A stretch of DNA of 64,000 nucleotides, taken from contig CACYPU010000003.1 in assembly GCA_902776365.1 (NCBI GenBank), forward strand, positions 232,145 through 296,144, in the 5' to 3' direction. Numbering within the stretch: position 1 is the first letter of the stretch; each line of letters opens with the position of its first letter. Below the pieces are notes generated by a model that did no database searches, was not told the DNA's origin, and saw nothing but the letters and a program-made list of their open reading frames with translations. Below are positions 19,626-27,864 of this stretch, one piece after another. The stretch is from an uncultured Bacteroidota bacterium (GTDB lineage: Bacteria; Bacteroidota; Bacteroidia; Bacteroidales; P3). The position numbers and the translations under genes were made by a program.

Positions 19626-21413
19626 ATGAAACACAGTACAATCCTTTTTTGGTCACTTCTACTCCTCCTTCACACATCTTTGTGCGGACAAGGAATCTCC
19701 GTGCAAGCCCCTGAGACGGTATTTGTGGGTGACAACTTCACCGTCACCTTCACCGTCGAAGGTGAACTCCAGAGCTTCAACGCCCCTTCGTTCAAGGGTT
19801 TCACTCTCAGAGGTCGTCCCCAGCAAGGCACCTCGTACAGTTTTTCGAATCGCAACGGAAGAAGTAGCAATTCAACTCAAAGTTCGCTGACCTATTCCCT
19901 CACCGCCGACGCTGAAGGCACCTTCACCATCGGCTCCGCCTCCTGTACCGTCAACGGCAAGAAACTCACCTCCAACAGCTTCACCGTCAAAGTAATAAAA
20001 CCCACCGCCGCACAGCAACAGCAACGGCAACAGCAACAACAGCAGCAACAACGGCGCTCCTCGTTCGACCCCTTTGGTTTTTTCGACATCGACCCAAACG
20101 ACTTCTTCAGCATGGACCCTTGGGGTCAACAGCAGCAGCCCCAGGCCGCACCGAAGATTGACAACCGCAGTCTCTTCGTCCGCGCATCCGCCAACAAGAC
20201 AAACCTTTATGAGGGCGAGCAACTGATTGTCAGTTATAAGATCTACTTCCAGACCCCAAACGTGCAAGTCAGCAAAGAAAAACTGCCGAGCAACAAAAGT
20301 TTCTGGTGCGAAAAACTGCCAACGGCGAAAACAACAGAGGAAATCGTCGACGGTAGACACTACTGGGTCGCGGAATACAGCCGCGAGGCCCTCTTCCCCC
20401 AGAAGAGCGGCTCACTGAGCACCGAGCCCCTGGAGTTGACCATGCAAGTACCTGTGCGCCAGAATCCCTTCTACCCGACACAATATGCCGAGCATTCCAT
20501 ACATAGCAATCCTATAAGTATCAATGTCAAACCTCTCCCCTCCTCTCCCGATGGATTCAGCAACGCCGTGGGCAGCTTCACCGTCAAGGGTGGACTCTCG
20601 CTCGACAGCGTGAAAGCCGGCGACGCCGTCAGCTACAAAATCACCGTCTCTGGTCGGGGAAACCTTATGCTCATCACTCCTCCCGACCCATCGTTCCCGA
20701 AGTCGTTTGAACGCTATGACCCTCAGATTCAAGACAATACCAACCGCGGAGAAGGCGGCATCAGCGGCAGCCGCACCTACGAATGGGTACTCATACCCCG
20801 CGAAGACGGCACCTTCACCATCCCTACCTATCGGTTCATCTACTTCGACCCCGCCGCCGGGCAATACAAGACCTTGACTGTCGACGCCCAAACCGTCACC
20901 GTCCTTCCTGGCGCCAACCAGCCGGCAAAACAATCAGACAATCAAGCAAACAAGCAATCAGGCAATAACATACTCACCTACATTCTCTACATCCTGTCAG
21001 CCCTAGCCATTGTATTCATCATTGTGGCTCTCGTGCGCTGGTTGCTGAAGAGGTACCGTTCCCGCAATGTCGACCCCGTGGCTCAACGCAAACGCAACGC
21101 CCTCCGCATCGCCCAGCGACGACTGAAGAAAGCCGCCTCGCACATGGCTGCCGGAGAATCCGAACCCTTCTATCAGGAAATCTATCGTGCCATCTGGGGC
21201 TGCCTCTCCGACAAATACAACATCCCCACCTCCCAACTCAATCGCGACACCGTCACCACTTGCCTCATTCAGAAGCAAGTGCCCGAAGAACAGCAACAGA
21301 GAATACTGCAGCTACTCAACGAAGTCGACCTTGCTCGCTTCGCTCCCGGAAACCCCGAAACCCAGATGCAGCATATCTACCAACAAACCCTCGACGTAAT
21401 ATCCGAAATATGA
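19626..21413 (+). CDS. batD: BatD, oxygen-tolerance-type membrane protein
   Basis: A 595-residue protein with a signal peptide (cleavage near SLCGQGISV), repeated immunoglobulin-like beta domains (VQAPETVFVGDNFTVTFTV and FVRASANKTNLYEGEQLIV are BatD landmarks), one membrane helix near residue 450 (LTYILYILSALAIVFIIVALV) and a basic cytoplasmic tail. Short Gln runs lie at about 127-140. An octad array (20927-20970) encodes a KQSDNQANKQSG linker just before the membrane helix. The last bases overlap the WG-repeat gene as ATGA. BatE, often next in Bacteroides, is not seen. Confidence 0.92.
   Translation: MKHSTILFWSLLLLLHTSLCGQGISVQAPETVFVGDNFTVTFTVEGELQSFNAPSFKGFTLRGRPQQGTSYSFSNRNGRSSNSTQSSLTYSLTADAEGTFTIGSASCTVNGKKLTSNSFTVKVIKPTAAQQQQRQQQQQQQQRRSSFDPFGFFDIDPNDFFSMDPWGQQQQPQAAPKIDNRSLFVRASANKTNLYEGEQLIVSYKIYFQTPNVQVSKEKLPSNKSFWCEKLPTAKTTEEIVDGRHYWVAEYSREALFPQKSGSLSTEPLELTMQVPVRQNPFYPTQYAEHSIHSNPISINVKPLPSSPDGFSNAVGSFTVKGGLSLDSVKAGDAVSYKITVSGRGNLMLITPPDPSFPKSFERYDPQIQDNTNRGEGGISGSRTYEWVLIPREDGTFTIPTYRFIYFDPAAGQYKTLTVDAQTVTVLPGANQPAKQSDNQANKQSGNNILTYILYILSALAIVFIIVALVRWLLKRYRSRNVDPVAQRKRNALRIAQRRLKKAASHMAAGESEPFYQEIYRAIWGCLSDKYNIPTSQLNRDTVTTCLIQKQVPEEQQQRILQLLNEVDLARFAPGNPETQMQHIYQQTLDVISEI
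20927..20970. repeat. In-frame octad array inside batD
   Basis: Units AATCAGAC, AATCAAGC, AAACAAGC, AATCAGGC encode a Q/N/S-rich linker before the membrane helix. Confidence 0.7.
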
Positions 21414-22696
21414 AAAAGATAATTCTCATAGGGCTAGTGTGGACAATGGGTTCCTTCTCTGTGTGGGCTCAGGAAACCCGCTACGAGACCGACCCCACCT
21501 GCGGGTGCGACATCCTCTATGTCGACGGTATTCAGACCACCCGCGACGGTGACCGCTACGGCTTCCGGCGTGACGACGGCTTTGTCGTCGCCCCCAATAT
21601 CTACAGCCACGTCGACCAGTTCTCTGGCGGCTATTGCCGCGTATGGCTCGAAGACACCCTCTGCGGACTCATCTCCGCCTCCGGCGAAGTCATCGTCCCT
21701 TGCATCTATGACAACATCAACCTGCCCTCCTGCGGACGTGTTCTCGTCACCAAAAACGGCCTCTTCGGCTACACCGACCTCCACGGCAATCCCGTCATTC
21801 CCCTCTCCTACCCTCAGGCCGCCCTCTTCTCCGACAACCGCGCCGCTGTCGTCGTTGCCCTCGACTCCTTCTTCTACGCCTGCACCTATATCGACACCTT
21901 GGGCAACACCCTCTTCGATCCCATCTACGAAAGTGCACTCTCCTTCTCCAACGGATATGCACCCGTCAAGCAATATGAGCGCTGGGGACTTATCGACACC
22001 CTCGGCCGTGAAGCCCTCCCCACCGTCTACGAACAAATCACTACCATCGACCACGGCATCTTCTTTGCCGGCGACGGCGACGGCCTGGCCTTCTTCAACC
22101 TCGCGCTGTCCGACAACAACAAAATCAAACCTCTTACCCAGCCCGTTTACGTCCCTGTGACACCTCCTGCCGACAACCGCGTCGGAGTCTCACGCAACGG
22201 CAAAATGGGATTCCTCGACCTTAATGGCCGTGAGGTCATTCCCTGCACCTACGACGAAGTTGGCACCTTCAAACTTGGACGCGCACTTGTCCGCGTCGGA
22301 AACCATTTCGGCATTATCGACACCTTGGGAAACATTATCCTCCCCATCGAATACAGCGACAACACTAGCAAAGGCCACAAATATGTATACTACGACAGCC
22401 TCGCCCTTGTCGAACGCGACGGCTTGCTCGGATATGTCGACCTCCAAGGCCACTTTGTCATCCCTCCCCGCTTCAAGGAAGCCTACCATTTCTCCCAAGG
22501 CCTGGCGCCGGTGCTCTTCGAGGGTGCCTGGGGCTATGTTAATACCCGCGGCGAAATCTACCTTCCCTTCATCTTCGACATCGCCTCTCCCTTCCGTTGG
22601 GGTCGCGCCGAAGTCTTCTTCCAAGGTAGACGCCACAAAATCGACCTCCAAGGCCACTGCCTCACCAACTGCAACGGCATCATTTCGTTCAGATGA
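21410..22696 (+). CDS. Secreted WG-repeat protein
   Basis: A 428-residue protein with a signal peptide (MKKIILIGLVWTMGSFSVWAQ) and about ten WG/KWG beta repeats of the type NGLFGYTDLHGNPVIPLSY, GKMGFLDLNGREVIPCTYDEV and GAWGYVNTRGEIYLPFIFD. WG repeats form solenoid or propeller-like binding surfaces; the function here is unknown. The start overlaps the batD stop by 4 bases (ATGA), so it belongs to the operon. The longer in-frame reading back to 21260 would overlap batD by 150 bases and is unlikely. Confidence 0.85.
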   Translation: MKKIILIGLVWTMGSFSVWAQETRYETDPTCGCDILYVDGIQTTRDGDRYGFRRDDGFVVAPNIYSHVDQFSGGYCRVWLEDTLCGLISASGEVIVPCIYDNINLPSCGRVLVTKNGLFGYTDLHGNPVIPLSYPQAALFSDNRAAVVVALDSFFYACTYIDTLGNTLFDPIYESALSFSNGYAPVKQYERWGLIDTLGREALPTVYEQITTIDHGIFFAGDGDGLAFFNLALSDNNKIKPLTQPVYVPVTPPADNRVGVSRNGKMGFLDLNGREVIPCTYDEVGTFKLGRALVRVGNHFGIIDTLGNIILPIEYSDNTSKGHKYVYYDSLALVERDGLLGYVDLQGHFVIPPRFKEAYHFSQGLAPVLFEGAWGYVNTRGEIYLPFIFDIASPFRWGRAEVFFQGRRHKIDLQGHCLTNCNGIISFR

Positions 22697-22725
22697 GAAT
22701 TGAAAATTGATAATTGAAAATTGAA
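22693..22725. repeat. Heptad repeat array between the WG gene and rseC
   Basis: Units of the type AATTGAA / AATTGAT, four in a row, fill the whole gap and run up to the rseC ATG. Confidence 0.8.
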
Positions 22726-23178
22726 ATGACCCACCCAGGAATAGTAACAGCCGTCAAAGAAGGATTCGTCACCGTCCAAATCGAGTCCACCTCAGCCTGT
22801 GCCGCCTGCCAGGCACACGCTCGCTGCGGATTCGCTGAGTCGAAGACCAAAACCCTCGACATCCCCACTCAAGCAATCGAGCAATCAAACAAACAATCAA
22901 TCAATATCGGCGACCGTGTTACCGTCACCATCGACCATACCCGCGGACTCCTCGCCACCTGGTGGGCCTATGTCCTCCCTGCCGTCCTCCTCCTGACCGC
23001 CGTCGTCGGCTTCTCTCTCCTCAAATTTCCCGAATCCCTTGTCATCCTCCTGTCACTCGCGGTCATAGGACTCTATACCCTCCTTCTTTTCCTCCTACGC
23101 CAAAAACTCGACTCCCAATTCACCCTCATCGTTACCCCACTCAAACAATCAGACAATCAAACAATCAAGCAATGCTAA
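22726..23178 (+). CDS. SoxR-reducing-system RseC family protein
   Basis: A 150-residue inner-membrane protein. The N-terminal domain holds a Cys cluster (ACAACQAHARCGF) and GDRVTVTIDH, then two membrane helices (WWAYVLPAVLLLTAVVGFSLL and LVILLSLAVIGLYTLLLFLL). This is the RseC/MucC layout, known for effects on sigma-E signalling and on the Rsx/Rnf electron-transport complex. Two octad arrays lie in frame, at 22868-22906 (QAIEQSNKQSIN) and at the very C-terminus (KQSDNQTIKQC). No rnf genes are adjacent. It overlaps ruvC by 7 bases. Confidence 0.82.
   Translation: MTHPGIVTAVKEGFVTVQIESTSACAACQAHARCGFAESKTKTLDIPTQAIEQSNKQSINIGDRVTVTIDHTRGLLATWWAYVLPAVLLLTAVVGFSLLKFPESLVILLSLAVIGLYTLLLFLLRQKLDSQFTLIVTPLKQSDNQTIKQC
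22868..22906. repeat. In-frame octad array inside rseC
   Basis: Units of the type AATCGAGC / AATCAAAC / AAACAATC between the Cys-rich part and the beta segment before the first helix. Confidence 0.65.
23141..23176. repeat. Octad array forming the rseC C-terminus and ruvC start
   Basis: Units CAATCAGA, CAATCAAA, CAATCAAG, then CAATGC. The ruvC ATG falls in the last unit and the rseC TAA directly after it. Confidence 0.7.
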
Positions 23179-23750
23179 TCCTCGGCATCGACCCCGGCAC
23201 CCTTATCCTCGGATACAGCCTCCTCAACACCGACACTCCCCAGCCGACCATTGAGGCAATGGATGTGTTGTACCTGAAAAAGATTCCCGACTTCAACCTC
23301 CGCATACGTAAAATCTTCGAAAGCACCCTCCGGCTCATCGATTCCTTCCATCCCGACCACCTCGCCATCGAAGCCCCTTTCTTCGGCAAGAACGTCCAAT
23401 CCATGCTCAAACTCGGCCGTGCCCAAGGCGTCGCCATCGCCGCCGCCATCTCGCGCGACCTCACCATCACCGAATACGAGCCCTCATTCATCAAACAACA
23501 CATCACCGGCAACGGCAACGCCTCGAAACAACAGGTCGCCGCCATACTGCAATCCATCCTCGGCTTCGAGAAGTCTCCCAAATACCTCGATGCCACCGAC
23601 GCCCTCGCCGTCGCCTACACCGCACACCTACACCTCTCCAACCCCCTGGCCGACATACAGGACCAACTCGCCCCAAAAAAGAAAACCCATAAATCAGCAA
23701 AAAAACAATGGTCAGAATTCGTCAACCAAAACCCGGACATAGTGAACTAA
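23172..23750 (+). CDS. ruvC: Holliday junction resolvase RuvC
   Basis: A 192-residue endonuclease that cleaves four-way junctions with RuvAB. All four acidic catalytic positions are present: D7 (GIDPGT), E67 (IEAPFF), D140 and D143 (LDATDALAVAY), matching the D7/E66/D138/D141 pattern of E. coli. I chose ATG 23172, giving MLILGIDPGT; the earlier in-frame start would add 70 residues that overlap rseC. The C-terminal tail is Lys/Gln-rich. The stop lies in an octad-like array shared with the next start codon. Confidence 0.96.
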   Translation: MLILGIDPGTLILGYSLLNTDTPQPTIEAMDVLYLKKIPDFNLRIRKIFESTLRLIDSFHPDHLAIEAPFFGKNVQSMLKLGRAQGVAIAAAISRDLTITEYEPSFIKQHITGNGNASKQQVAAILQSILGFEKSPKYLDATDALAVAYTAHLHLSNPLADIQDQLAPKKKTHKSAKKQWSEFVNQNPDIVN

Positions 23751-23772
23751 GAACTATGAACTATGAGCTAAG
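23741..23772. repeat. Array at the ruvC stop and lipoprotein start
   Basis: Imperfect 7-8 base units GAACTAA, GAACTAT, GAACTAT, GAGCTAA. They contain both the ruvC TAA and the ATG of the next gene. Confidence 0.65.
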
Positions 23773-25015
23773 AAAAGCCACACTCATCCTCTTGGTTTTT
23801 GGCTCATACCTTATACTTTTCACCGCCTGTTCGTCCTCCCCAGGGGACAAGAAATACGACCCTCAGAGAGTGGCTTTCTCAGCACAAGTCAACCCACTTT
23901 TCGACTCACAGCTCTATCCCTCCCTTATCCTCGCCCTCAACCAAACCGGCGACCCTGAGCTCTCCTCCCAGCTCGCGCCATTCTCCGTCTCCGTCACCTC
24001 TCCGGCCAACAACGCGCTCCTCCGCATCGTCGTGGATTCCTCCCTCTTCAACTATGTCACCACCTTCGAGGAAATCCTCCCCCTCAAAGGCGAGACCTAC
24101 ACCTTCCGTCCCACCCTCAACTGGAAATACGACCGCCTCGCCACGCTCCGCCAGACACGTCCCCTCGACCTCCCCTTCACCTGCTACCTCAATGACGAAC
24201 AAGTCAGCACCCGCAATATCCACCTCAATCTGCGCACCGTCAACGAATGCCCCCTTTCCTTCCGTCACGGCTCACAGAAAATCGACACCCGCTGGCTCTT
24301 TGCCGCTTATGTAAACGAAGACCACCCCTACATCGAGAACATCCTTGGCGAAATCCTCACACAGGGTGTCGTCTCCCGCATCACCGGCTACCAGAACGGC
24401 GCCAAAACTGTTCGCGAACAAGTCTTCGCCGTCTGGTACTACGCCCTCAACCGCGGCATCGCCTACTCCTCCATCTCCTGCACCTCCAATCCCTCTTCTT
24501 CCACCAACGTCCAGCACATCCGCTTCTTCGACCAGGTCTACAACTCGCGCCAGGCCAACTGCATTGACGCCTGCGTCTTCTTCGCCTCCATCCTCCGCAA
24601 AATCGGGCTCCGCCCCGTCATCTTCGTCGAGCCCTGCCACGCCTACCTCGGCTACTACTCCGACAAGAAGTCCACGTCCAAAATCGAGCTTCTCGAGACC
24701 ACCATCACCGCCTGGGTCAACTTCCCCGAACTCGAGCAAAGTCTCGACGGGGAAGGCAAACTCCCCGAGGAATCATACAACAAGATATCGAAATACCTGT
24801 CGGAGAAACAGCGCAACGACTACCTCGCCGGCAAACTCACCTTTGAGGGGCTGAAAATCGCCGTGGCCCGCTCCCTGTTCGAACAGGCTACGAAATACGA
24901 CCTTGAGACCTACACCAAAAACAAAGCCAATTTCGAGAACCCCGACAACCTCTCCTACCAGCAGCTCGACATCGAGAAACTCCGCCAGATCGTCGCACCG
25001 CTACCCAGCGAATGA
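23756..25015 (+). CDS. Lipoprotein with transglutaminase-like domain
   Basis: A 419-residue lipoprotein: basic MNYELRK, hydrophobic core, and lipobox-type FTAC followed by SSSPG. The segment from about residue 215 has a transglutaminase-like pattern: RQANCIDACVFFASILRKIG with a candidate Cys, then FVEPCHAYLGYY with a candidate His 30-40 residues later. Such folds can be proteases, peptide ligases or inactive binding domains. Last gene of the plus-strand run that starts at moxR. Its start codon lies in a repeat array. Confidence 0.72.
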   Translation: MNYELRKATLILLVFGSYLILFTACSSSPGDKKYDPQRVAFSAQVNPLFDSQLYPSLILALNQTGDPELSSQLAPFSVSVTSPANNALLRIVVDSSLFNYVTTFEEILPLKGETYTFRPTLNWKYDRLATLRQTRPLDLPFTCYLNDEQVSTRNIHLNLRTVNECPLSFRHGSQKIDTRWLFAAYVNEDHPYIENILGEILTQGVVSRITGYQNGAKTVREQVFAVWYYALNRGIAYSSISCTSNPSSSTNVQHIRFFDQVYNSRQANCIDACVFFASILRKIGLRPVIFVEPCHAYLGYYSDKKSTSKIELLETTITAWVNFPELEQSLDGEGKLPEESYNKISKYLSEKQRNDYLAGKLTFEGLKIAVARSLFEQATKYDLETYTKNKANFENPDNLSYQQLDIEKLRQIVAPLPSE

Positions 25016-25068
25016 GCAGCGGTCGGAGGCGAGTGAAAAAATAATTTGGTCATATCGCGGAATCTTTG

Positions 25069-25076
25069 TATCTTTG
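25069..25076 (+). promoter_or_regulatory. Promoter -7 element of the caspase-like gene
   Basis: TATCTTTG 80 bases before the ATG. GCAGTCT (25076-25082) and AGACTGC (25108-25114) form an inverted repeat over the predicted start site. Confidence 0.6.
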
Positions 25077-25157
25077 CAGTCTGTTTCCTCTCATCATCCG
25101 ATGAAAGAGACTGCATAATAGGTAATTAATAAATTATAGAACCAAAATAACGACCCT

Positions 25158-26945
25158 ATGACAAAACGGATACTGTTGTGCTTGAGCATAATTTTCAGTT
25201 TGCACCTTGCACCTTGCAGCTTGAATGCGCAGGTGGGAGAGAAGAGCCTGAACCGTCGCTACCAGAACGAGATTCGCGACTCGCTGTCGCAGGTGGTATC
25301 GCTGCGCCAGCGCGAGATGCAGCGCACAGCCGAAAGTGTACTGGCGGCTCTGCCGAACAACGAGAAGCTGTATGACGAGAGTTATATCAAAGTGGAGGCT
25401 GAGCTTATCGACACCCTCTATGCCGACGGGAGCCTGCATCTGGACCTACTGTACCGGCTGAGCTACAACTGCCGCCACCTGGAGGGATGGACGGACGACT
25501 ACCCGCTGGGGGCTTTCGACGTGGACTCGTCGAACAGCTGCCGCGCGATCTGCCGTCTGACGAAGCGCTTCCTGGAGTCGACGCTGAAGGACGTGGTGAC
25601 GGCCGGACGTGATGTGGACATTTCCATCTCGTCGTCGGCCGACGGCACGGAGTTCACAGCGAACATGCCCTACGACGGCCGCTACGGCGACTTCCGCTAC
25701 TGCCCCACGACTTTCAACGGCGAGAGGGTGCGCATCTCTGTGGACCGCACTTCGGGCATTGCCAACAACTGTCAGCTGGCCTACCTGCGCACGCAGTCGG
25801 TGAAGTCGTTCCTGGAGGAGAATATCGAAGCCCTCAAAAAGACCCGCAACAACTACCACTTTATCACCCAGTCGTATAAAGACTCTGTGAATACCCACTA
25901 CTACCGCCGTTCGAGCATCGAGATGCGCTTCTACGACGTCTTCGCCCAGACGGTGGAGAGGATGCAGAACAGCCGCATCAACGACGACCACGTGGACTTC
26001 AACATCCCTGTGACGACACAGAAGAACGAGGACACCTACATGCTGGTGATTGCCAACGAGAATTATGGATGCAGCCGCATTCCGGAGGTTCCGTATGCCC
26101 TGAACGACGGCGAGGTGGTGCGCCAATACTTCATCAAATCGCTGGGCGTACCCGAGCGCCAGGTGAAGCTGCTGCGCAACGCCAGCCTCCTGGACATCCA
26201 GCAGGAGGGCATCCACTGGCTGACGGAGCTGGCACAGGCGGTAGCCACGAAGAAGGGCGACGAGACGGTTGCCACCGCCAATATTGTCATCTATTTCTCC
26301 GGCCACGGATTCACCGACAATGACGGCGTGGCCTACCTGATGCCCACGGGTATCAACACCACCGACATCGAAAGCCTCCAACCCGGCGGCAAGAAGAGCA
26401 GCGGATGGAGCCTCTTCGGCTGCGGCAAGAAGGAGAGCAGCGACACGACGGGCTTCGACGTTGAGCTCACAAAGAAGGAGACGAAGCGCCTCACTGCCCA
26501 GTGCCTCTCGCTGGAGAGCCTCTGCAGCATGTTCAACCCCAAAGTGACACCGGTGAAGAACCTGACGCTGATTGTCGACGCATCGTTCAACGGCACGGGC
26601 CGCGACGGCAAGCCTGTGGTGCACAGCGAGGGCAAGGAAGAGGGCAAGAAGCACCGCAAGCCCACGCTCCGCAGCGACGCCGTGGTGCTGCTCGCTGCCG
26701 ACTACAACAAGACGGCCTTCGCCTTCGACGACCACAGGCACGGTTTCCTGACCTACTTCCTGCTGAAGGAATTCAAAAGCCAGGGAGACAACATCTTCCG
26801 CCTCTCATATCAGGACATCTTTGAAGACGTCGAGCGCAAGCTGAACAAAGAGTCGGCCCTGCAGAACAAGTGGCAGGAAGCCATCGGCATCGCCGGCGGC
26901 CGATATAAGGACGGAACGTGGAGGGAGTTAAGAGTTAATAATTAA
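25158..26945 (+). CDS. Caspase-fold (peptidase C14-like) protein with Cys-to-Ser change
   Basis: A 595-residue secreted protein with a signal peptide whose end (LHLAPCSLNAQ) is coded by a heptad array. The N-terminal half is unassigned. From about residue 295 there is a caspase fold: YMLVIANENYG, YALNDGEVVRQYF, then the His motif IYFSGHGF (H383). The next expected motif, DACFSG in active members, reads DASFNG (D474, S476), so the nucleophilic Cys is Ser. It may be a binding pseudo-enzyme or use Ser unusually. A Lys/Glu-rich insert lies at about 408-440. The C-terminal ELRVNN and stop come from the array at 26926-26985. Confidence 0.82.
   Translation: MTKRILLCLSIIFSLHLAPCSLNAQVGEKSLNRRYQNEIRDSLSQVVSLRQREMQRTAESVLAALPNNEKLYDESYIKVEAELIDTLYADGSLHLDLLYRLSYNCRHLEGWTDDYPLGAFDVDSSNSCRAICRLTKRFLESTLKDVVTAGRDVDISISSSADGTEFTANMPYDGRYGDFRYCPTTFNGERVRISVDRTSGIANNCQLAYLRTQSVKSFLEENIEALKKTRNNYHFITQSYKDSVNTHYYRRSSIEMRFYDVFAQTVERMQNSRINDDHVDFNIPVTTQKNEDTYMLVIANENYGCSRIPEVPYALNDGEVVRQYFIKSLGVPERQVKLLRNASLLDIQQEGIHWLTELAQAVATKKGDETVATANIVIYFSGHGFTDNDGVAYLMPTGINTTDIESLQPGGKKSSGWSLFGCGKKESSDTTGFDVELTKKETKRLTAQCLSLESLCSMFNPKVTPVKNLTLIVDASFNGTGRDGKPVVHSEGKEEGKKHRKPTLRSDAVVLLAADYNKTAFAFDDHRHGFLTYFLLKEFKSQGDNIFRLSYQDIFEDVERKLNKESALQNKWQEAIGIAGGRYKDGTWRELRVNN
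25199..25225. repeat. In-frame heptad array in the caspase-like signal peptide
   Basis: TTGCACC, TTGCACC, TTGCAGC, TTGAATG. Confidence 0.65.
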
Positions 26946-26985
26946 TAGATAATAGTTAAGAGTTAAGAGTTAGAATTTTAGAATA
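26926..26985. repeat. Heptad repeat array between the caspase-like gene and kce
   Basis: About eight units of the type GAGTTAA / TAGTTAA / TAATTAA. The first units are translated as the caspase-like C-terminus; the rest fill the gap before kce. Confidence 0.8.
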
Positions 26986-27001
26986 TAAAAACATAAGAAC
27001 C

Positions 27002-27832
27002 ATGGATAAACTTATCATTACCGCTGCCATCTGTGGCGCAGAAGTGACCAAAGAGCAGAACCCCAATGTCCCCTACACCGTAGAGGAAATCGTCCGCGAG
27101 GCGAAGAGTGCCGTCGATGCCGGCGCCGCCATCGTCCACCTACATGTGCGCGAGGACGACGGCACGCCGACGCAGAGCCACGTGCGCTTCCAGGAGTGCA
27201 CGGAGGCCATCCTGAAGGCTTGCCCGAACGTCATCCTTATCCCGAGCACCGGCGGTGCCGTGGGAATGACCCCCGACGAGCGTCTCGACTCGACGAACAC
27301 CAACCCCGTGCCCGAAATGGCCACCCTCGACTGCGGCACCTGCAATTTCGGCGACGACATCTTCGACAACACGATGCCGACGATGCGTGCCTTTGGCAAG
27401 AGGATGATTGAGAAGGGCATCAAACCCGAGTACGAGTGCTTCGAGATGGGTCACTTGGACACCATCCTCACGATGGCCCGCAAGGGCGAGGTGCCAGGTG
27501 CTCCGATGCAGTTTAACTTCGTGCTGGGCGTTCCCGGCTGCACTCCCGCCACAGTGGACAACCTGTGCTGGCTGGTGAACAAGATTCCTGCCGGCAGCAC
27601 CTGGACGGCCACCGGCATCGGCCGCCACGCCTTCACGCTGGCCGCTCCCGCCATCGTTATGGGCGGCAACGTGCGTGTGGGCTTCGAGGACAACCTCTAC
27701 CTGGAGCGCGGCGTGCTGGCCAAGAGCAACGGCGAACTGGTCGACAAAGTAGTCCGCATGGCCAAACTCCTCGGCCGCCAAGTGGCTACCAGCGACGAGG
27801 CACGTGAAATCCTCTCCCTGAAAAAAAGATAA
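27002..27832 (+). CDS. kce: 3-keto-5-aminohexanoate cleavage enzyme family (BKACE)
   Basis: A 276-residue TIM-barrel enzyme. The metal-binding HLH is at H46 and H48 (VHLHVRED) and the third ligand lies in GFEDN (E229), as in Kce, which converts 3-keto-5-aminohexanoate plus acetyl-CoA in lysine fermentation. PSTGGAVGMTPDERL and FVLGVPGCTPAT are further family landmarks. Other BKACE members act on different beta-keto acids, and none of the other lysine-fermentation genes (kal, kdd, kam) is nearby, so the substrate is open. Heptad arrays sit on both sides. Confidence 0.88.
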   Translation: MDKLIITAAICGAEVTKEQNPNVPYTVEEIVREAKSAVDAGAAIVHLHVREDDGTPTQSHVRFQECTEAILKACPNVILIPSTGGAVGMTPDERLDSTNTNPVPEMATLDCGTCNFGDDIFDNTMPTMRAFGKRMIEKGIKPEYECFEMGHLDTILTMARKGEVPGAPMQFNFVLGVPGCTPATVDNLCWLVNKIPAGSTWTATGIGRHAFTLAAPAIVMGGNVRVGFEDNLYLERGVLAKSNGELVDKVVRMAKLLGRQVATSDEAREILSLKKR

Positions 27833-27863
27833 ATTAGGAATTAGAAATTAGGAATTAGGAAAT
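27831..27863. repeat. Heptad repeat array between kce and the deiminase gene
   Basis: Four units of the type AATTAGG / AATTAGA fill the gap, beginning at the kce stop codon. Confidence 0.8.
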
Positions 27864-27864
27864 T

